Source: Gemmatimonadota bacterium
GTDB lineage: Bacteria > Gemmatimonadota > Gemmatimonadetes > Gemmatimonadales > GWC2-71-9
Length of the DNA stretch: 7,003 bases
Direction: 5' to 3'
Assembly (NCBI GenBank): GCA_003221825.1
Contig: QHUE01000160.1
Coordinates: 1-7,003 of the forward strand
Part shown: piece after piece, positions 1 to 5,766 of the stretch
How the letters are laid out: every line of letters starts with the position of its first letter
How positions within the stretch are numbered: the first letter of the stretch is position 1
The notes under the pieces: model-generated
Databases searched by the model: none
What the model saw: the letters and a program-made list of their open reading frames with translations, nothing else
Told to the model about the DNA's origin: nothing
Program-made: the position numbers and the translations under genes

Positions 1-1
1 A

Positions 2-313
2 TGGACATTTCCCTGGCTGTCCTCGTTCGGGACCGACTTCAACGCTGACTTTGGGGTGACGCTCGACGCGCAGCACACCATCTACAACTACGCGCCTGTC
101 TCCGCTCAACCCGAGGGCCGGCCGCACGAAGGCGAGCGGGAAGGGTTAAGCGTGTTCCTTCGCGACGGCAAGCGCGTCTTCCACACCTACTCGACCTACC
201 AGCGCGGCCTCGACCATTTGCTCAACACGTACAACTTGCTCGATCTCGCGCCGCTCGGCCGACAGGAAGACGACGGCATCATGCACTGGCTGAAGTACCA
301 CGATGAGTACTGA
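2..313 (+). CDS. DUF899 family thioredoxin-like protein, C-terminal part (5' end outside window)
   Basis: The frame is open from the first complete codon at 2, so the N-terminus lies upstream of the window. The visible 103 residues begin WTFPWLSSFGTDFN and continue through YNYAP, GLSVFLRDG, VFHTYSTYQRGLD, LLDLAPLGRQED and a terminal YHDEY. This series of blocks is characteristic of the DUF899 family, which has a thioredoxin-like fold and no well-established reaction. The catalytic region cannot be judged because it would lie in the missing part. The stop codon overlaps the start of the SRPBCC gene by 11 nt, so the two are probably translationally coupled. The family assignment rests on remembered motif order and is strong; the biochemical role is unknown. 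Confidence 0.88.
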   Translation, partial: WTFPWLSSFGTDFNADFGVTLDAQHTIYNYAPVSAQPEGRPHEGEREGLSVFLRDGKRVFHTYSTYQRGLDHLLNTYNLLDLAPLGRQEDDGIMHWLKYHDEY

Positions 314-749
314 CCGGATCGAGAAGCGCGTCGTGCTCCGCGCCCCGCGCTCGCGGGTGTGGCGCGCGATCAGCGAGGCGAAAGAGTTTGGCACGTGGTT
401 CCGGATTACGCTCGACGGCGCGTTCGCCGAGGGAAGGACAGTGCGGGGCAGGGTCGCCATTCCGGGCCACGAACACTTGAAAGTTGAGATGCAGGTCGAG
501 CGGATCGAGCCCGAACGCTATTTCTCGTATCGCTGGCACCCATACCCCAAGGACCCCGCGATGGACTACTCGGCCGAGCCCATGACGCTGGTCGAGTTCA
601 CGCTCGAAGAGGCTGAGGGCGGTACTGCGCTCACGATCGTCGAGTCGGGGTTCGATCGGATCCCGCTCGCGCGCCGGGCCGAGGCGTTCCGCATGAACAC
701 CGAGGGTTGGGGCGGGCAGATCAAGAATCTGGAGCGGTATGTCTCGTAG
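303..749 (+). CDS. SRPBCC / AHSA1-domain protein
   Basis: This is a 148-residue protein, the usual size for a single START-like SRPBCC/AHSA1 domain. The N-terminal strand and helix (about residues 7-30, ending AKEFGTWF) match the family opening in which a helix ends at a Trp. The middle has alternating strands (VEMQVERIEPERYFSYRW, residues 61-78; MTLVEFTLEE, 94-103; TALTIVESGF, 108-117). The C-terminal long helix ends EGWGGQIKNLERYV, as is typical. Such domains bind hydrophobic ligands or act as Hsp90-activator-like folds; no ligand can be named here. The ATG lies inside the end of the DUF899 gene, with no clear Shine-Dalgarno site, which fits coupled translation. The last 11 nt overlap the ArsR gene. 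AHSA1 genes are very often paired with ArsR regulators, supporting a shared regulatory unit. Confidence 0.88.
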   Translation: MSTDRIEKRVVLRAPRSRVWRAISEAKEFGTWFRITLDGAFAEGRTVRGRVAIPGHEHLKVEMQVERIEPERYFSYRWHPYPKDPAMDYSAEPMTLVEFTLEEAEGGTALTIVESGFDRIPLARRAEAFRMNTEGWGGQIKNLERYVS

Positions 750-1086
750 CCGCGGGGCGGCGGCCTTGAAAGTCACCGACGCCGTGCCCCTGTTCACGGC
801 GCTGGCAGACGCGACCCGGCTCAGGTTGCTGGGCCGTCTGTCCGTGGACGGGCCGCTATCGATTACGCGACTCAGCGAGGGCACGGGGGTGACGCGCCAG
901 GCGATCACCAGGCATCTCTACGCCCTCGGGCGTGTGGGTCTAGTGCACCATGCTCCCCGCGGGCGCGAGCGGGTGTGGGAGCTGGACGCCAAGCGGCTGG
1001 AGAAGGCGAAACGGTACCTCGATCAGATCTCTGCGCAGTGGGATGCGGCAGCCGAGCGGTTGAGGGCATTTGTGGAGGATCCGTGA
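739..1086 (+). CDS. ArsR-family winged-helix transcriptional regulator
   Basis: This 115-residue protein has a winged-helix domain close to the N-terminus. VPLFTALADATRLRLLGRL (residues 16-34) is the classic ArsR opening. The helix-turn-helix runs about 40-63 (LSITRLSEGTGVTRQAITRHL), and the wing follows at 69-82 (VHHAPRGRERVWEL). The C-terminus (residues 84-112) is an amphipathic helix likely used for dimerisation. The metal-binding ELCVCDL motif of ArsR/SmtB metal sensors is absent, so it belongs to the non-metal subgroup usually paired with SRPBCC proteins. The ATG overlaps the end of the SRPBCC gene by 11 nt and has GGAG at 731-734, four bases upstream. It is the last gene of the operon, so autoregulation is a reasonable inference. 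The upstream promoter is outside the window, so no operator can be shown. Confidence 0.9.
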   Translation: MSRSRGAAALKVTDAVPLFTALADATRLRLLGRLSVDGPLSITRLSEGTGVTRQAITRHLYALGRVGLVHHAPRGRERVWELDAKRLEKAKRYLDQISAQWDAAAERLRAFVEDP

Positions 1087-1091
1087 GACAT

Positions 1092-1120
1092 CGGAAGGCG
1101 AAGACGTCCTTCCGGGATTT
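1092..1120 (+). terminator. Candidate intrinsic terminator of the DUF899-SRPBCC-arsR operon
   Basis: A 7-bp perfect stem (CGGAAGG at 1092-1098 with CCTTCCG at 1108-1114) encloses a 9-nt loop and is followed by GGATTTT. It begins 5 nt after the arsR stop, where an operon terminator is expected. The T-tract is short and displaced by three bases, so efficiency may be modest. Confidence 0.5.
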
Positions 1121-1158
1121 TCCTGCAAACTCGCCGCGGTCCTGCAAACGATCGGGTA

Positions 1159-1186
1159 GTAGGGGCGCAGCATGCTGCGCCCCTAC
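1159..1186. repeat. Perfect 28-bp palindrome between convergent genes (REP-like or bidirectional terminator)
   Basis: The arm GTAGGGGCGCAGCA is followed immediately by its exact reverse complement, giving two 14-bp arms with no spacer. It sits 5 nt beyond the stop of the minus-strand oxidoreductase and 72 nt after the plus-strand arsR stop, in a convergent intergenic space. As RNA it would form a very GC-rich hairpin on either strand, but neither side has a T-tract. Its compact, intergenic, perfectly symmetric form resembles dispersed REP-type palindromes; only one copy is visible here, so that label is inference. Confidence 0.7.
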
Positions 1187-1190
1187 CGCC

Positions 1191-1751
1191 TTACCTCACC
1201 GGCTGATACGTATTGATCACAACCCCGCTGGAATACGCCGTCGAACCGGTCAAGCGCAGCGCGTTCCGATCCTTGAAAATCCCCAACCCGCGCCCGATCG
1301 CGACCGGGTTCACGAAGATGTTGAGCTCGTCGATCAGATCGCGCTCGATCAGTGCGCTCACGAACGTCGCTCCACCATACACGACGATATCTTTTCCGGG
1401 CTGACGCTTGAGCTGGTTCACCGTCTGCACCAGGTCACCGCGCTCCACACGCACATTCTTGCCCGCGACGCGCGTGAGCGTCTTGCTGAACACGACTTTG
1501 GGCGTGTCCACCATCTTGCGCGCGAAGGTGTATTCGGGGCTCTCCGGTGGCACGCCTTCCCAGTAGTTGATGAAACCATCGGTCATCCTTCTGCCGAGCA
1601 GGATGGTGTCGCTCGAGTCGGTCAGCTGGACGATGCGGGCAATCACGCCCTCGTCCAGGTTGCGCGTCATCCAGTCGAGCTGGCCTTCGGGGCCCGCGAC
1701 GAACCCATCGACCGTCATCTGCACCTGCAGCTTGAGCTTGCGCGTCGCCAT
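1191..1751 (-). CDS. Dihydrofolate reductase family protein (RibD C-terminal domain)
   Basis: This is a single RibD-C/DHFR-like domain of 186 residues, the usual size for stand-alone family members. Visible landmarks are KLQVQMTVDGFVAGPEG (residues 7-23, the opening strand and DGF loop), TILLGRRMTDGFINYW (49-64), KVVFSKTL (85-92), and IVVYGGATFVSALIERDLIDELNI (from 122), whose GG is the expected NADPH-binding glycine pair, followed by NPVAIGRGLGIF. Family members reduce pteridine- or pyrimidine-type substrates with NADPH; the substrate here is unknown. It is not a classical FolA. I chose the ATG at 1751 because AGGA (1759-1762) lies 7 nt upstream and homologues begin at this point. The frame is open to an ATG at 1793, which would add 14 unconserved residues and has a poorer ribosome site. 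The gene is monocistronic and convergent with the arsR operon. Confidence 0.9.
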   Translation of the reverse strand: MATRKLKLQVQMTVDGFVAGPEGQLDWMTRNLDEGVIARIVQLTDSSDTILLGRRMTDGFINYWEGVPPESPEYTFARKMVDTPKVVFSKTLTRVAGKNVRVERGDLVQTVNQLKRQPGKDIVVYGGATFVSALIERDLIDELNIFVNPVAIGRGLGIFKDRNALRLTGSTAYSSGVVINTYQPVR

Positions 1752-1758
1752 AGGAATG

Positions 1759-1762
1759 TCCT
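1759..1762 (-). promoter_or_regulatory. Ribosome binding site deciding the oxidoreductase start
   Basis: On the minus strand AGGA stands 7 nt before the ATG at 1751. This favours that start over the more upstream ATG at 1793, which is preceded only by a weak GGGG run. Confidence 0.55.
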
Positions 1763-1860
1763 GGTGGTTGGTCTCACCTATGCGTCGAATCAACTACCCC
1801 GAAATCGACATCGTGGGACGCCCCAAAAATCCGGTCTTTGTGGGCGAACAGGGTGTCGCG

Positions 1861-1891
1861 AAAAAACAACGGCCTCGTATGGAGGCCGTTG
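1861..1891 (-). terminator. Strong intrinsic terminator of the RCC1 lipoprotein gene
   Basis: Read on the minus strand, the stem CAACGGCCTC / GAGGCCGTTG (10 bp, perfect) closes a 5-nt loop and is followed by TTTTTT at 1866-1861. This is a textbook Rho-independent terminator. It lies 67 nt past the amber stop of the RCC1 gene, but only 3 nt past an in-frame TGA at 1895-1897. That spacing bears on where the gene originally ended. Confidence 0.9.
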
Positions 1892-1894
1892 AAT

Positions 1895-1957
1895 TCAAAC
1901 GAGTGGGCACGGGTCGCAAGCGTCGCCTAGGCCGTCGCCGTCGGCGTCGTGATCGAG
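1895..1957 (-). other. In-frame tail beyond the RCC1 amber stop: thrombospondin type-3-like motif, then TGA
   Basis: Continuing in the RCC1 reading frame past the TAG at 1958-1960 gives 20 further codons and then TGA at 1895-1897. The tail contains DADGDGLGDACDPCP, which matches the D-x-D-x-D-G-x-G-D-x-C-D-x-C-P pattern of thrombospondin type-3 calcium-binding repeats. The acidic residues and both cysteines are intact. The terminator begins 3 nt after this TGA. It is either the severed C-terminus of a longer RCC1 protein (nonsense mutation or sequence error), a readthrough extension, or the 3' remnant of another gene. TAG also ends the SRPBCC and cupin genes in this window, so genome-wide recoding of TAG is unlikely. 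Confidence 0.6.
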
Positions 1958-3310
1958 CTATGGCCTGAGCGGCGCTCGCACCAGTGTCGGCAGCGGCCTG
2001 TCGGTGACCGTCCCGTCGCCTAACTCCCCGGACGTGTTGCGTCCCCAGCAGTAGCCACTGCCATCGAGTGTGACCCCACACGTGTGTTCGTTCCCAACCC
2101 CTACCGATCGAAACTGCAGACCGCCGCCAACCGCCACCGGAGCGAGCGAGCAGTTGAAGTCACCAACGGTCCCGAAAGTGCACGTGGCCGCGCCGGTCGC
2201 GCCTAGCTGGCCGCTCCGGTTGCTGCCCCAGCAGTACGCCTCGCTCGTTGTTGTCACACCGCAGGTATGAGCCAAAATGTTGTTGCTCGAGTTCGCATCC
2301 AGCATCGCGAAGGTCAGGCCCCCTACCACTGGTGCTGGAGTATTTGACCGTGCGCTTGAACCAAACCCAAGCTCGCCTACGACATTGAGGTTGCTCCAGC
2401 ACCGGGCCGACCCATTCGAGGCTAGTCCGCATGCGTAGGTGCTTCCGACATCCAGGGTCGCGAACGCCAGCCCGCTCGCGGCGGGAATCGGGGTGGCCGA
2501 GAGCAACGGCGCCGTCGGAGGTCCGTTCCCGAACTGGCCGAACGCTGTCGACCCCCAACAATACGCGCTTCCGTCGCCGGTCAACGCGCAGCTGGTCCGA
2601 AAGCCCGTAGTCACGGCAGTGAACCCCAATGAGCCACTATTTTGAACAGCAACGGGCACTGCACTCAGGCCCCCGATGACGCCGTTCCCCAACTGACCGT
2701 CGCCGTTCAGACCCCAACAGTAGGTGGAGCCGTCCGTGGCAATCCCGCATGACGAGCGGAGTCCGGCGTTGACGCTGACGAAGCTCAGACCACCACTGGC
2801 GGGCACCGGCGTGGTGCTGAATCCGCCCAATCCCGTCGGTAGTCCGGCGCCAAGCTGGCCGTTGACATTGGAGCCCCAGCAATACAGAACACCGGCCCCG
2901 TCGATCCCGCAGGTATGGATATCGCCCACGGCGATTTGTCTGAATCGCAATCCGCCGCTCACGGGCACCGGCGTGCTACTGGAATTCTGGGACCCGTCGC
3001 CGAGCTGGCCGAAGTTGTTCGCACCCCAGCAGAGCGCCGATCCATCAGAGCGCAGGCCGCAGCTGTATCCGCTGCCGGCGCCTATGCTGACCCAGTCAAA
3101 GAGGAACGAGGGGGGCCCCGCACCGGGAGGAGCGGGCACGCCCGGAGGCGGACCGATGTCTGGCGGGAGGATGATGCCGGGGGGCGGTCCGGGAATGCCG
3201 TCGCGCGAAGCGGACAGCCCGGGTAGCGGTGCGGTCGGCGGCCCGCTCCGCTCACATGCTACGAGCAGTCCGAGCAGGCTGGCCGACGCGATCGTGAGAG
3301 CGGACCTCAT
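1958..3310 (-). CDS. Secreted RCC1-repeat lipoprotein (predicted seven-bladed beta-propeller)
   Basis: This 450-residue protein starts with a short lipoprotein signal: a hydrophobic stretch ending LVAC, with the lipidated Cys at 19. A Pro/Gly-rich spacer follows (about 24-68). Seven RCC1 repeats come next, at about residues 71-120, 121-174, 175-227, 228-280, 281-331, 332-397 and 398-450, enough to close a propeller. Each repeat has the form H/S-x-C-G-x-x-x-x-G-x-x-x-C-W-G followed by a GQLG-type turn. The cysteine pairs are spaced exactly C-x9-C: 84/94, 134/144, 188/198, 241/251, 294/304, 350/360 and 411/421. An eighth C-x9-C pair (377/387) sits in an insertion in blade 6. An exported location and disulfides are inferred from this. 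The ligand or partner is unknown. The ATG has AGGAGG five bases upstream. The gene appears monocistronic; I saw no convincing -35/-10 pair upstream, only a lone TTATAC (3369-3374). See the separate entry for the in-frame tail after the stop. Confidence 0.92.
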   Translation of the reverse strand: MRSALTIASASLLGLLVACERSGPPTAPLPGLSASRDGIPGPPPGIILPPDIGPPPGVPAPPGAGPPSFLFDWVSIGAGSGYSCGLRSDGSALCWGANNFGQLGDGSQNSSSTPVPVSGGLRFRQIAVGDIHTCGIDGAGVLYCWGSNVNGQLGAGLPTGLGGFSTTPVPASGGLSFVSVNAGLRSSCGIATDGSTYCWGLNGDGQLGNGVIGGLSAVPVAVQNSGSLGFTAVTTGFRTSCALTGDGSAYCWGSTAFGQFGNGPPTAPLLSATPIPAASGLAFATLDVGSTYACGLASNGSARCWSNLNVVGELGFGSSARSNTPAPVVGGLTFAMLDANSSNNILAHTCGVTTTSEAYCWGSNRSGQLGATGAATCTFGTVGDFNCSLAPVAVGGGLQFRSVGVGNEHTCGVTLDGSGYCWGRNTSGELGDGTVTDRPLPTLVRAPLRP

Positions 3311-3317
3311 GAGGTCC
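3302..3317. promoter_or_regulatory. Perfect 16-bp palindrome centred on the RCC1 start codon
   Basis: GGACCTCATGAGGTCC is self-complementary and contains the ATG of the RCC1 gene at its centre. In the mRNA it could fold into a 6-bp stem with CAUG in the loop, and its left arm touches the Shine-Dalgarno site. It could modulate initiation, or it could be chance. Confidence 0.4.
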
Positions 3318-3321
3318 TCCT
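3316..3321 (-). promoter_or_regulatory. Shine-Dalgarno site of the RCC1 lipoprotein gene
   Basis: AGGAGG on the minus strand lies 5 nt before the ATG at 3310. It is a near-perfect ribosome site that fixes the start, consistent with the lipoprotein signal beginning there. Confidence 0.85.
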
Positions 3322-3465
3322 GTGTGCTCTCTTCGGCCGGAGGGACGCCGCAAGCCGCGCCGGCCCGCGTATAACGCCGGCGGCATCGTACGGACGATTG
3401 CAGCGCCTCGCAAGGACCCCGAGTCGCAGATGTTCGCCGCTCACGCGAGTCCTGAGTGAGTGAAG

Positions 3466-3500
3466 AAAGGCCTCACACGAAGTTTCCGTGTGAGGCCTTT
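3466..3500 (-). terminator. Intrinsic terminator downstream of the EamA permease gene
   Basis: A 14-bp perfect stem (AAAGGCCTCACACG at 3466-3479, its complement at 3487-3500) encloses a 7-nt loop. On the minus strand the stem is followed by a T-rich run (the arm's own TTT, then CTTC), 47 nt beyond the permease stop at 3548. The plus-strand reading also ends in TTTT, so it may work in both directions, but no plus-strand gene leads into it. It separates the permease from the RCC1 gene. Confidence 0.8.
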
Positions 3501-3547
3501 TCACTGCGCTCGCGACGGTGGGGTTCCGCTAAGGGGGCGATTCTCCT

Positions 3548-4387
3548 TCAGCTGCCGCCACGGACGATGAGAACAACGGCAACGAGCGCACCGATGACGC
3601 CCACCGTTTGCCAGGCATTCAGGCGCTCGCCCAGCACGGCGCGGGCGAGCAGCACCGTGCTGGCGGGATATAGCGACGACAACGTCACGACGGGGCTCAG
3701 CGGGCCGAGCTGTGCGGCCAGCATGTAGAGCGTGTTGGCCAGCATGTCGATCGCGCCGCCGACAACCGCGAGCGCGGCAAGCCGCACCGGCATCCGCAGC
3801 GAGCGGCGCTGCGCCGTGGCGACCACGCCAAACAGGGTCACCGACGTGAGACGCGCCATAAAGAGCGGCCACAGGCCGCTCGCCGGCCGTGTCTGGGCCA
3901 AGGTCAGCAGGAACAGTCCGATCGCGACGCCGGACGCCAGCGCCGGACCGAGCCCGCTCGATCGGACCTCCGCCTGCGTTTTCGTCTGCCGACTCACCAG
4001 CGCGATCGCCGCAATTCCCAGTAGGATACCGGCGACCGCAAGCCACCCAGGTCGTTCTCCCAGCGCGATCGAAGTGACGACGGGAATCGTGACAGCAGCC
4101 ACTGCGGTCGTGGGGGCGACGACCGACATCGTACCGTTCGCCAGCGCATAGTAGAGCAGGCCGACGCCGACACCACCGGTCAGGCCGGCGGCTGCGCCCC
4201 ACCACAAGTCTGCCGCCCGCGGCGCCGCCGCCGGAAGCAGGGGCAGGATCAAGCCGACCAGCACCAACCCACTCGCCTGCGAGAACAGGACCACCGGAAT
4301 GGCCGCAACGCGCCGAGTTACGATCCCGCCGGTGAAGTCCGCCGCCCCATAGAAAACGGCCGAGAGGGTTGCGAGCACATAGGGCAA
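3548..4387 (-). CDS. EamA/DMT-family permease
   Basis: The 279-residue protein has about ten hydrophobic segments arranged as two EamA halves. The first half opens PYVLATLSAVFYGAADFTGG and includes APTTAVAAVTIPVVTSIALGER (91-112). A hydrophilic loop (132-144) follows. The second half ends with SPVVTLSSLYPASTVLLARAVLGER (231-255) and a last helix to residue 275. The matching LGER motifs near the end of each half reflect the internal duplication of the drug/metabolite transporter superfamily. It is an inner-membrane transporter; the substrate cannot be predicted. No ATG exists in the N-terminal part of the frame. I chose TTG at 4387 because homologues begin at this helix, though it lacks a good ribosome site. 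TTG codons at 4462 and 4486 are alternatives; starting at 4486 adds 33 polar residues and reaches the Shine-Dalgarno site of the divergent gene. Confidence 0.85.
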   Translation of the reverse strand: MPYVLATLSAVFYGAADFTGGIVTRRVAAIPVVLFSQASGLVLVGLILPLLPAAAPRAADLWWGAAAGLTGGVGVGLLYYALANGTMSVVAPTTAVAAVTIPVVTSIALGERPGWLAVAGILLGIAAIALVSRQTKTQAEVRSSGLGPALASGVAIGLFLLTLAQTRPASGLWPLFMARLTSVTLFGVVATAQRRSLRMPVRLAALAVVGGAIDMLANTLYMLAAQLGPLSPVVTLSSLYPASTVLLARAVLGERLNAWQTVGVIGALVAVVLIVRGGS

Positions 4388-4497
4388 ACCGGAGCCGATG
4401 ATAGGTCCTCCATGTCCTTCCGTGAAGGCCGCAGGTGTGCGAGAATCCGATCGATCGTCCAACGTTACGTCGGGAAACCTGGACAAAGGAGAATCCC
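4388..4497. promoter_or_regulatory. Divergent intergenic region between the EamA permease and the TIGR03118/cupin/murB cluster
   Basis: About 110 nt separate the chosen permease start from the divergent plus-strand start, so both promoters should lie here. No confident -35/-10 pair was found for either direction. The region holds a 10-bp palindrome, CGATCGATCG (4448-4457), and a small CCTTC-cgt-GAAGG hairpin. Either could be an operator, but this is speculative. Confidence 0.35.
4486..4491 (+). promoter_or_regulatory. Shine-Dalgarno site of the TIGR03118-family gene
   Basis: AAGGAG lies 6 nt before the ATG at 4498. It selects that start over an in-frame ATG at 4435, and the signal-peptide-like sequence begins exactly there. 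Confidence 0.85.
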
Positions 4498-5389
4498 ATG
4501 ACTACTCGTCGCATCGTGGGAGCGCCCCTCGCCATCTTCGTCGTGCTGTCACTCGGTTGCCTCGGAGACCGCAGCGTCGCTCCGCAACTCACGTCGGCTT
4601 CGTTCTCACTCCAATCCGCCCCTTCGCAGTTCTACGAGCAACACAACCTGGTGTCCGACGGGGCCGTGCCGGCCGACGTCCTCGATCCGACGCTGGTCAA
4701 CGCCTGGGGGCTCGTTGCCAGCGCGACCTCGCCCTGGTGGATCGCCGACAACGGAGCCGACGTCTCCACCCTCTACAACGGCAACACCGGCGCCAAGCTC
4801 GCGCTGACCGTGAGCTCACGCGGGCACCGTGGATGTATTCGACGCCGGGTTCCATCCCGTGTCAGCCGGGTTCAGCGACGCCACCCTGCCGCCGGGGTAC
4901 GCGCCATTCGGAATCCGGAACCTGGGGGGCACGATCTACGTCACCTACGCGCTCCAGGACGCCGACCAGAAGGACGACATCGCCGGCGTAGGGCACGGGT
5001 TCGTGAATGCCTTCGACACAGACGGCCACCTGCTCCGCCGCGTGGCTTCCAGAGGGCGGCTGAACTCACCATGGGGCCTGGCCCTTGCCCCCGCCGATTT
5101 CGGGCAGTTCGGCGGAGACCTGCTCGTCGGGAACTTCGGCGACGGCCACATCAGCGCGTTCGACGTGGCGCGTTCCGAGGGCAACGGCGCGCTGCAGGAG
5201 CGCGGCCAGCTCCACACCGCCGATGGAGCGCCGATCGCAATCGACGGCCTGTGGGCCCTCGCCTTCGGGAACGGCGCCGCCGCCGGGCCGACGAACGCCC
5301 TGTTCTTCACGGCCGGTCCCTTCGACGAGGAGCACGGCCTGTTCGGGAAGCTGGTGGTGAGCACGCCCCCGGGCGGTAACCGTCCGTAA
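4498..5389 (+). pseudogene. TIGR03118-family secreted protein, disrupted by internal deletion and frameshift
   Basis: The first piece starts at the ATG with the strong ribosome site. It has a signal-like N-terminus with a possible lipidation Cys at 21 (LSLGC, a weak lipobox), then family blocks YEQHNLVSD, DPTLVNAWGL, SPWWIADNG and VSTLYNGNTG, and remains in frame to about 4810. The homology resumes one frame over at about 4820 with AGTVDVFDAGF. It continues through LPPGYAPFGIRNLGG, YVTYALQDADQKDDIAG, GFVNAFDTDGHLL, LNSPWGLALAP, LLVGNFGDGHI and IDGLWALAFGNG, ending at the TAA at 5387-5389. From memory of the family, roughly a hundred residues normally lie between the two pieces, including a GxIxGW-type segment, so the break is a deletion plus frameshift rather than a simple indel. 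The palindrome GTGAGCTCAC (4810-4819) sits at the junction. Unshifted translation gives an Arg-rich chimera ending at 5379. The family's function is unknown; the fold is probably a beta-propeller. Confidence 0.8.
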
Positions 5390-5391
5390 CA

Positions 5392-5766
5392 GTGACCGCC
5401 AAACGAGCAGCCACCTGGTATCGCTGGGACGATATGCCCCGCGAGGACCTGCACGAGAAGCTCTCGCGTCGCCTGATCACCGGCGACCAGCTGATGCTCG
5501 CGCACGTGTACCTGAAGAAGGGCTGCGTCGTCCCGAAGCACTCCCACATGAACGAGCAGCTCACCTACATCCTGGAAGGGGCGCTGCGGTTCCTGGTGGG
5601 AGACGATGGCGCCGAGGAGATCGTGGTGCGGGCGGGAGAGGTGCTCCACCTCCCGAGCAACGTGCCCCACGAGGCCCTCGCACTGGAGGATACGCTCGAC
5701 GTGGACGTGTTCTATCCGCCGCGCGAAGACTGGCTCAAGAAGACCGATAGCTACCTCCGGAAGTAG
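5392..5766 (+). CDS. Cupin-domain protein
   Basis: This is a 124-residue single-domain cupin. Motif 1 is GCVVPKHSHMNEQLTYILEG (residues 44-63), giving likely metal ligands His50, His52 and Glu55 or Gln56. Motif 2 is GEVLHLPSNVPHEALALED (82-100), with the last ligand His93. The C-terminus DVFYPPREDWLKKTDSYLR is typical of a widespread small-cupin subfamily of unassigned activity. I chose the GTG at 5392 because the family's N-terminal YRWDDMP block precedes the only internal ATG (5434). There is no clear Shine-Dalgarno site. The start lies 2 nt after the TAA that ends the TIGR03118 frame and 12 nt after the end of the shifted frame (5379), so coupling to upstream translation is plausible. The stop overlaps the murB start by one base. 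The protein is probably cytosolic; no signal peptide is seen. Confidence 0.9.
   Translation: MTAKRAATWYRWDDMPREDLHEKLSRRLITGDQLMLAHVYLKKGCVVPKHSHMNEQLTYILEGALRFLVGDDGAEEIVVRAGEVLHLPSNVPHEALALEDTLDVDVFYPPREDWLKKTDSYLRK

Noticed and set aside
279..908. 209-codon minus-strand frame opposite the SRPBCC and arsR genes
   Set aside because: It is antisense to two well-supported coupled genes and has no recognisable domain.
1121..1149. Direct repeat TCCTGCAAAC, two copies 19 nt apart start to start
   Set aside because: Only two 10-bp copies with no flanking symmetry or associated gene; too little to call an operator or an attachment site.
975..1892. 305-codon plus-strand open frame spanning the arsR end, the palindrome and the oxidoreductase
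   Set aside because: It is antisense to a confidently identified RibD-C family gene, crosses a terminator and a palindrome, and has no family motif.
1958..1960. TAG as a recoded sense codon (pyrrolysine or genome-wide amber suppression)
   Set aside because: TAG ends the SRPBCC (747-749) and cupin (5764-5766) genes at the expected family length, so general recoding is unlikely; a gene-specific event remains possible.
1958..3100. Possible DNA tandem repeat or CRISPR-like periodicity
   Set aside because: The roughly 150-bp periodicity is due to diverged RCC1 protein repeats inside one coding sequence; there are no identical repeats or spacers.
2724..3374. 216-codon plus-strand Pro-rich frame
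   Set aside because: It is the complement of the RCC1 gene; its regular Pro/Gln pattern simply mirrors the RCC1 repeat codons.
3501..4592. 363-codon minus-strand frame overlapping the EamA permease
   Set aside because: It is a shifted frame of the permease, rich in Arg and Gly; the hydrophobic duplicated EamA pattern is in the other frame.
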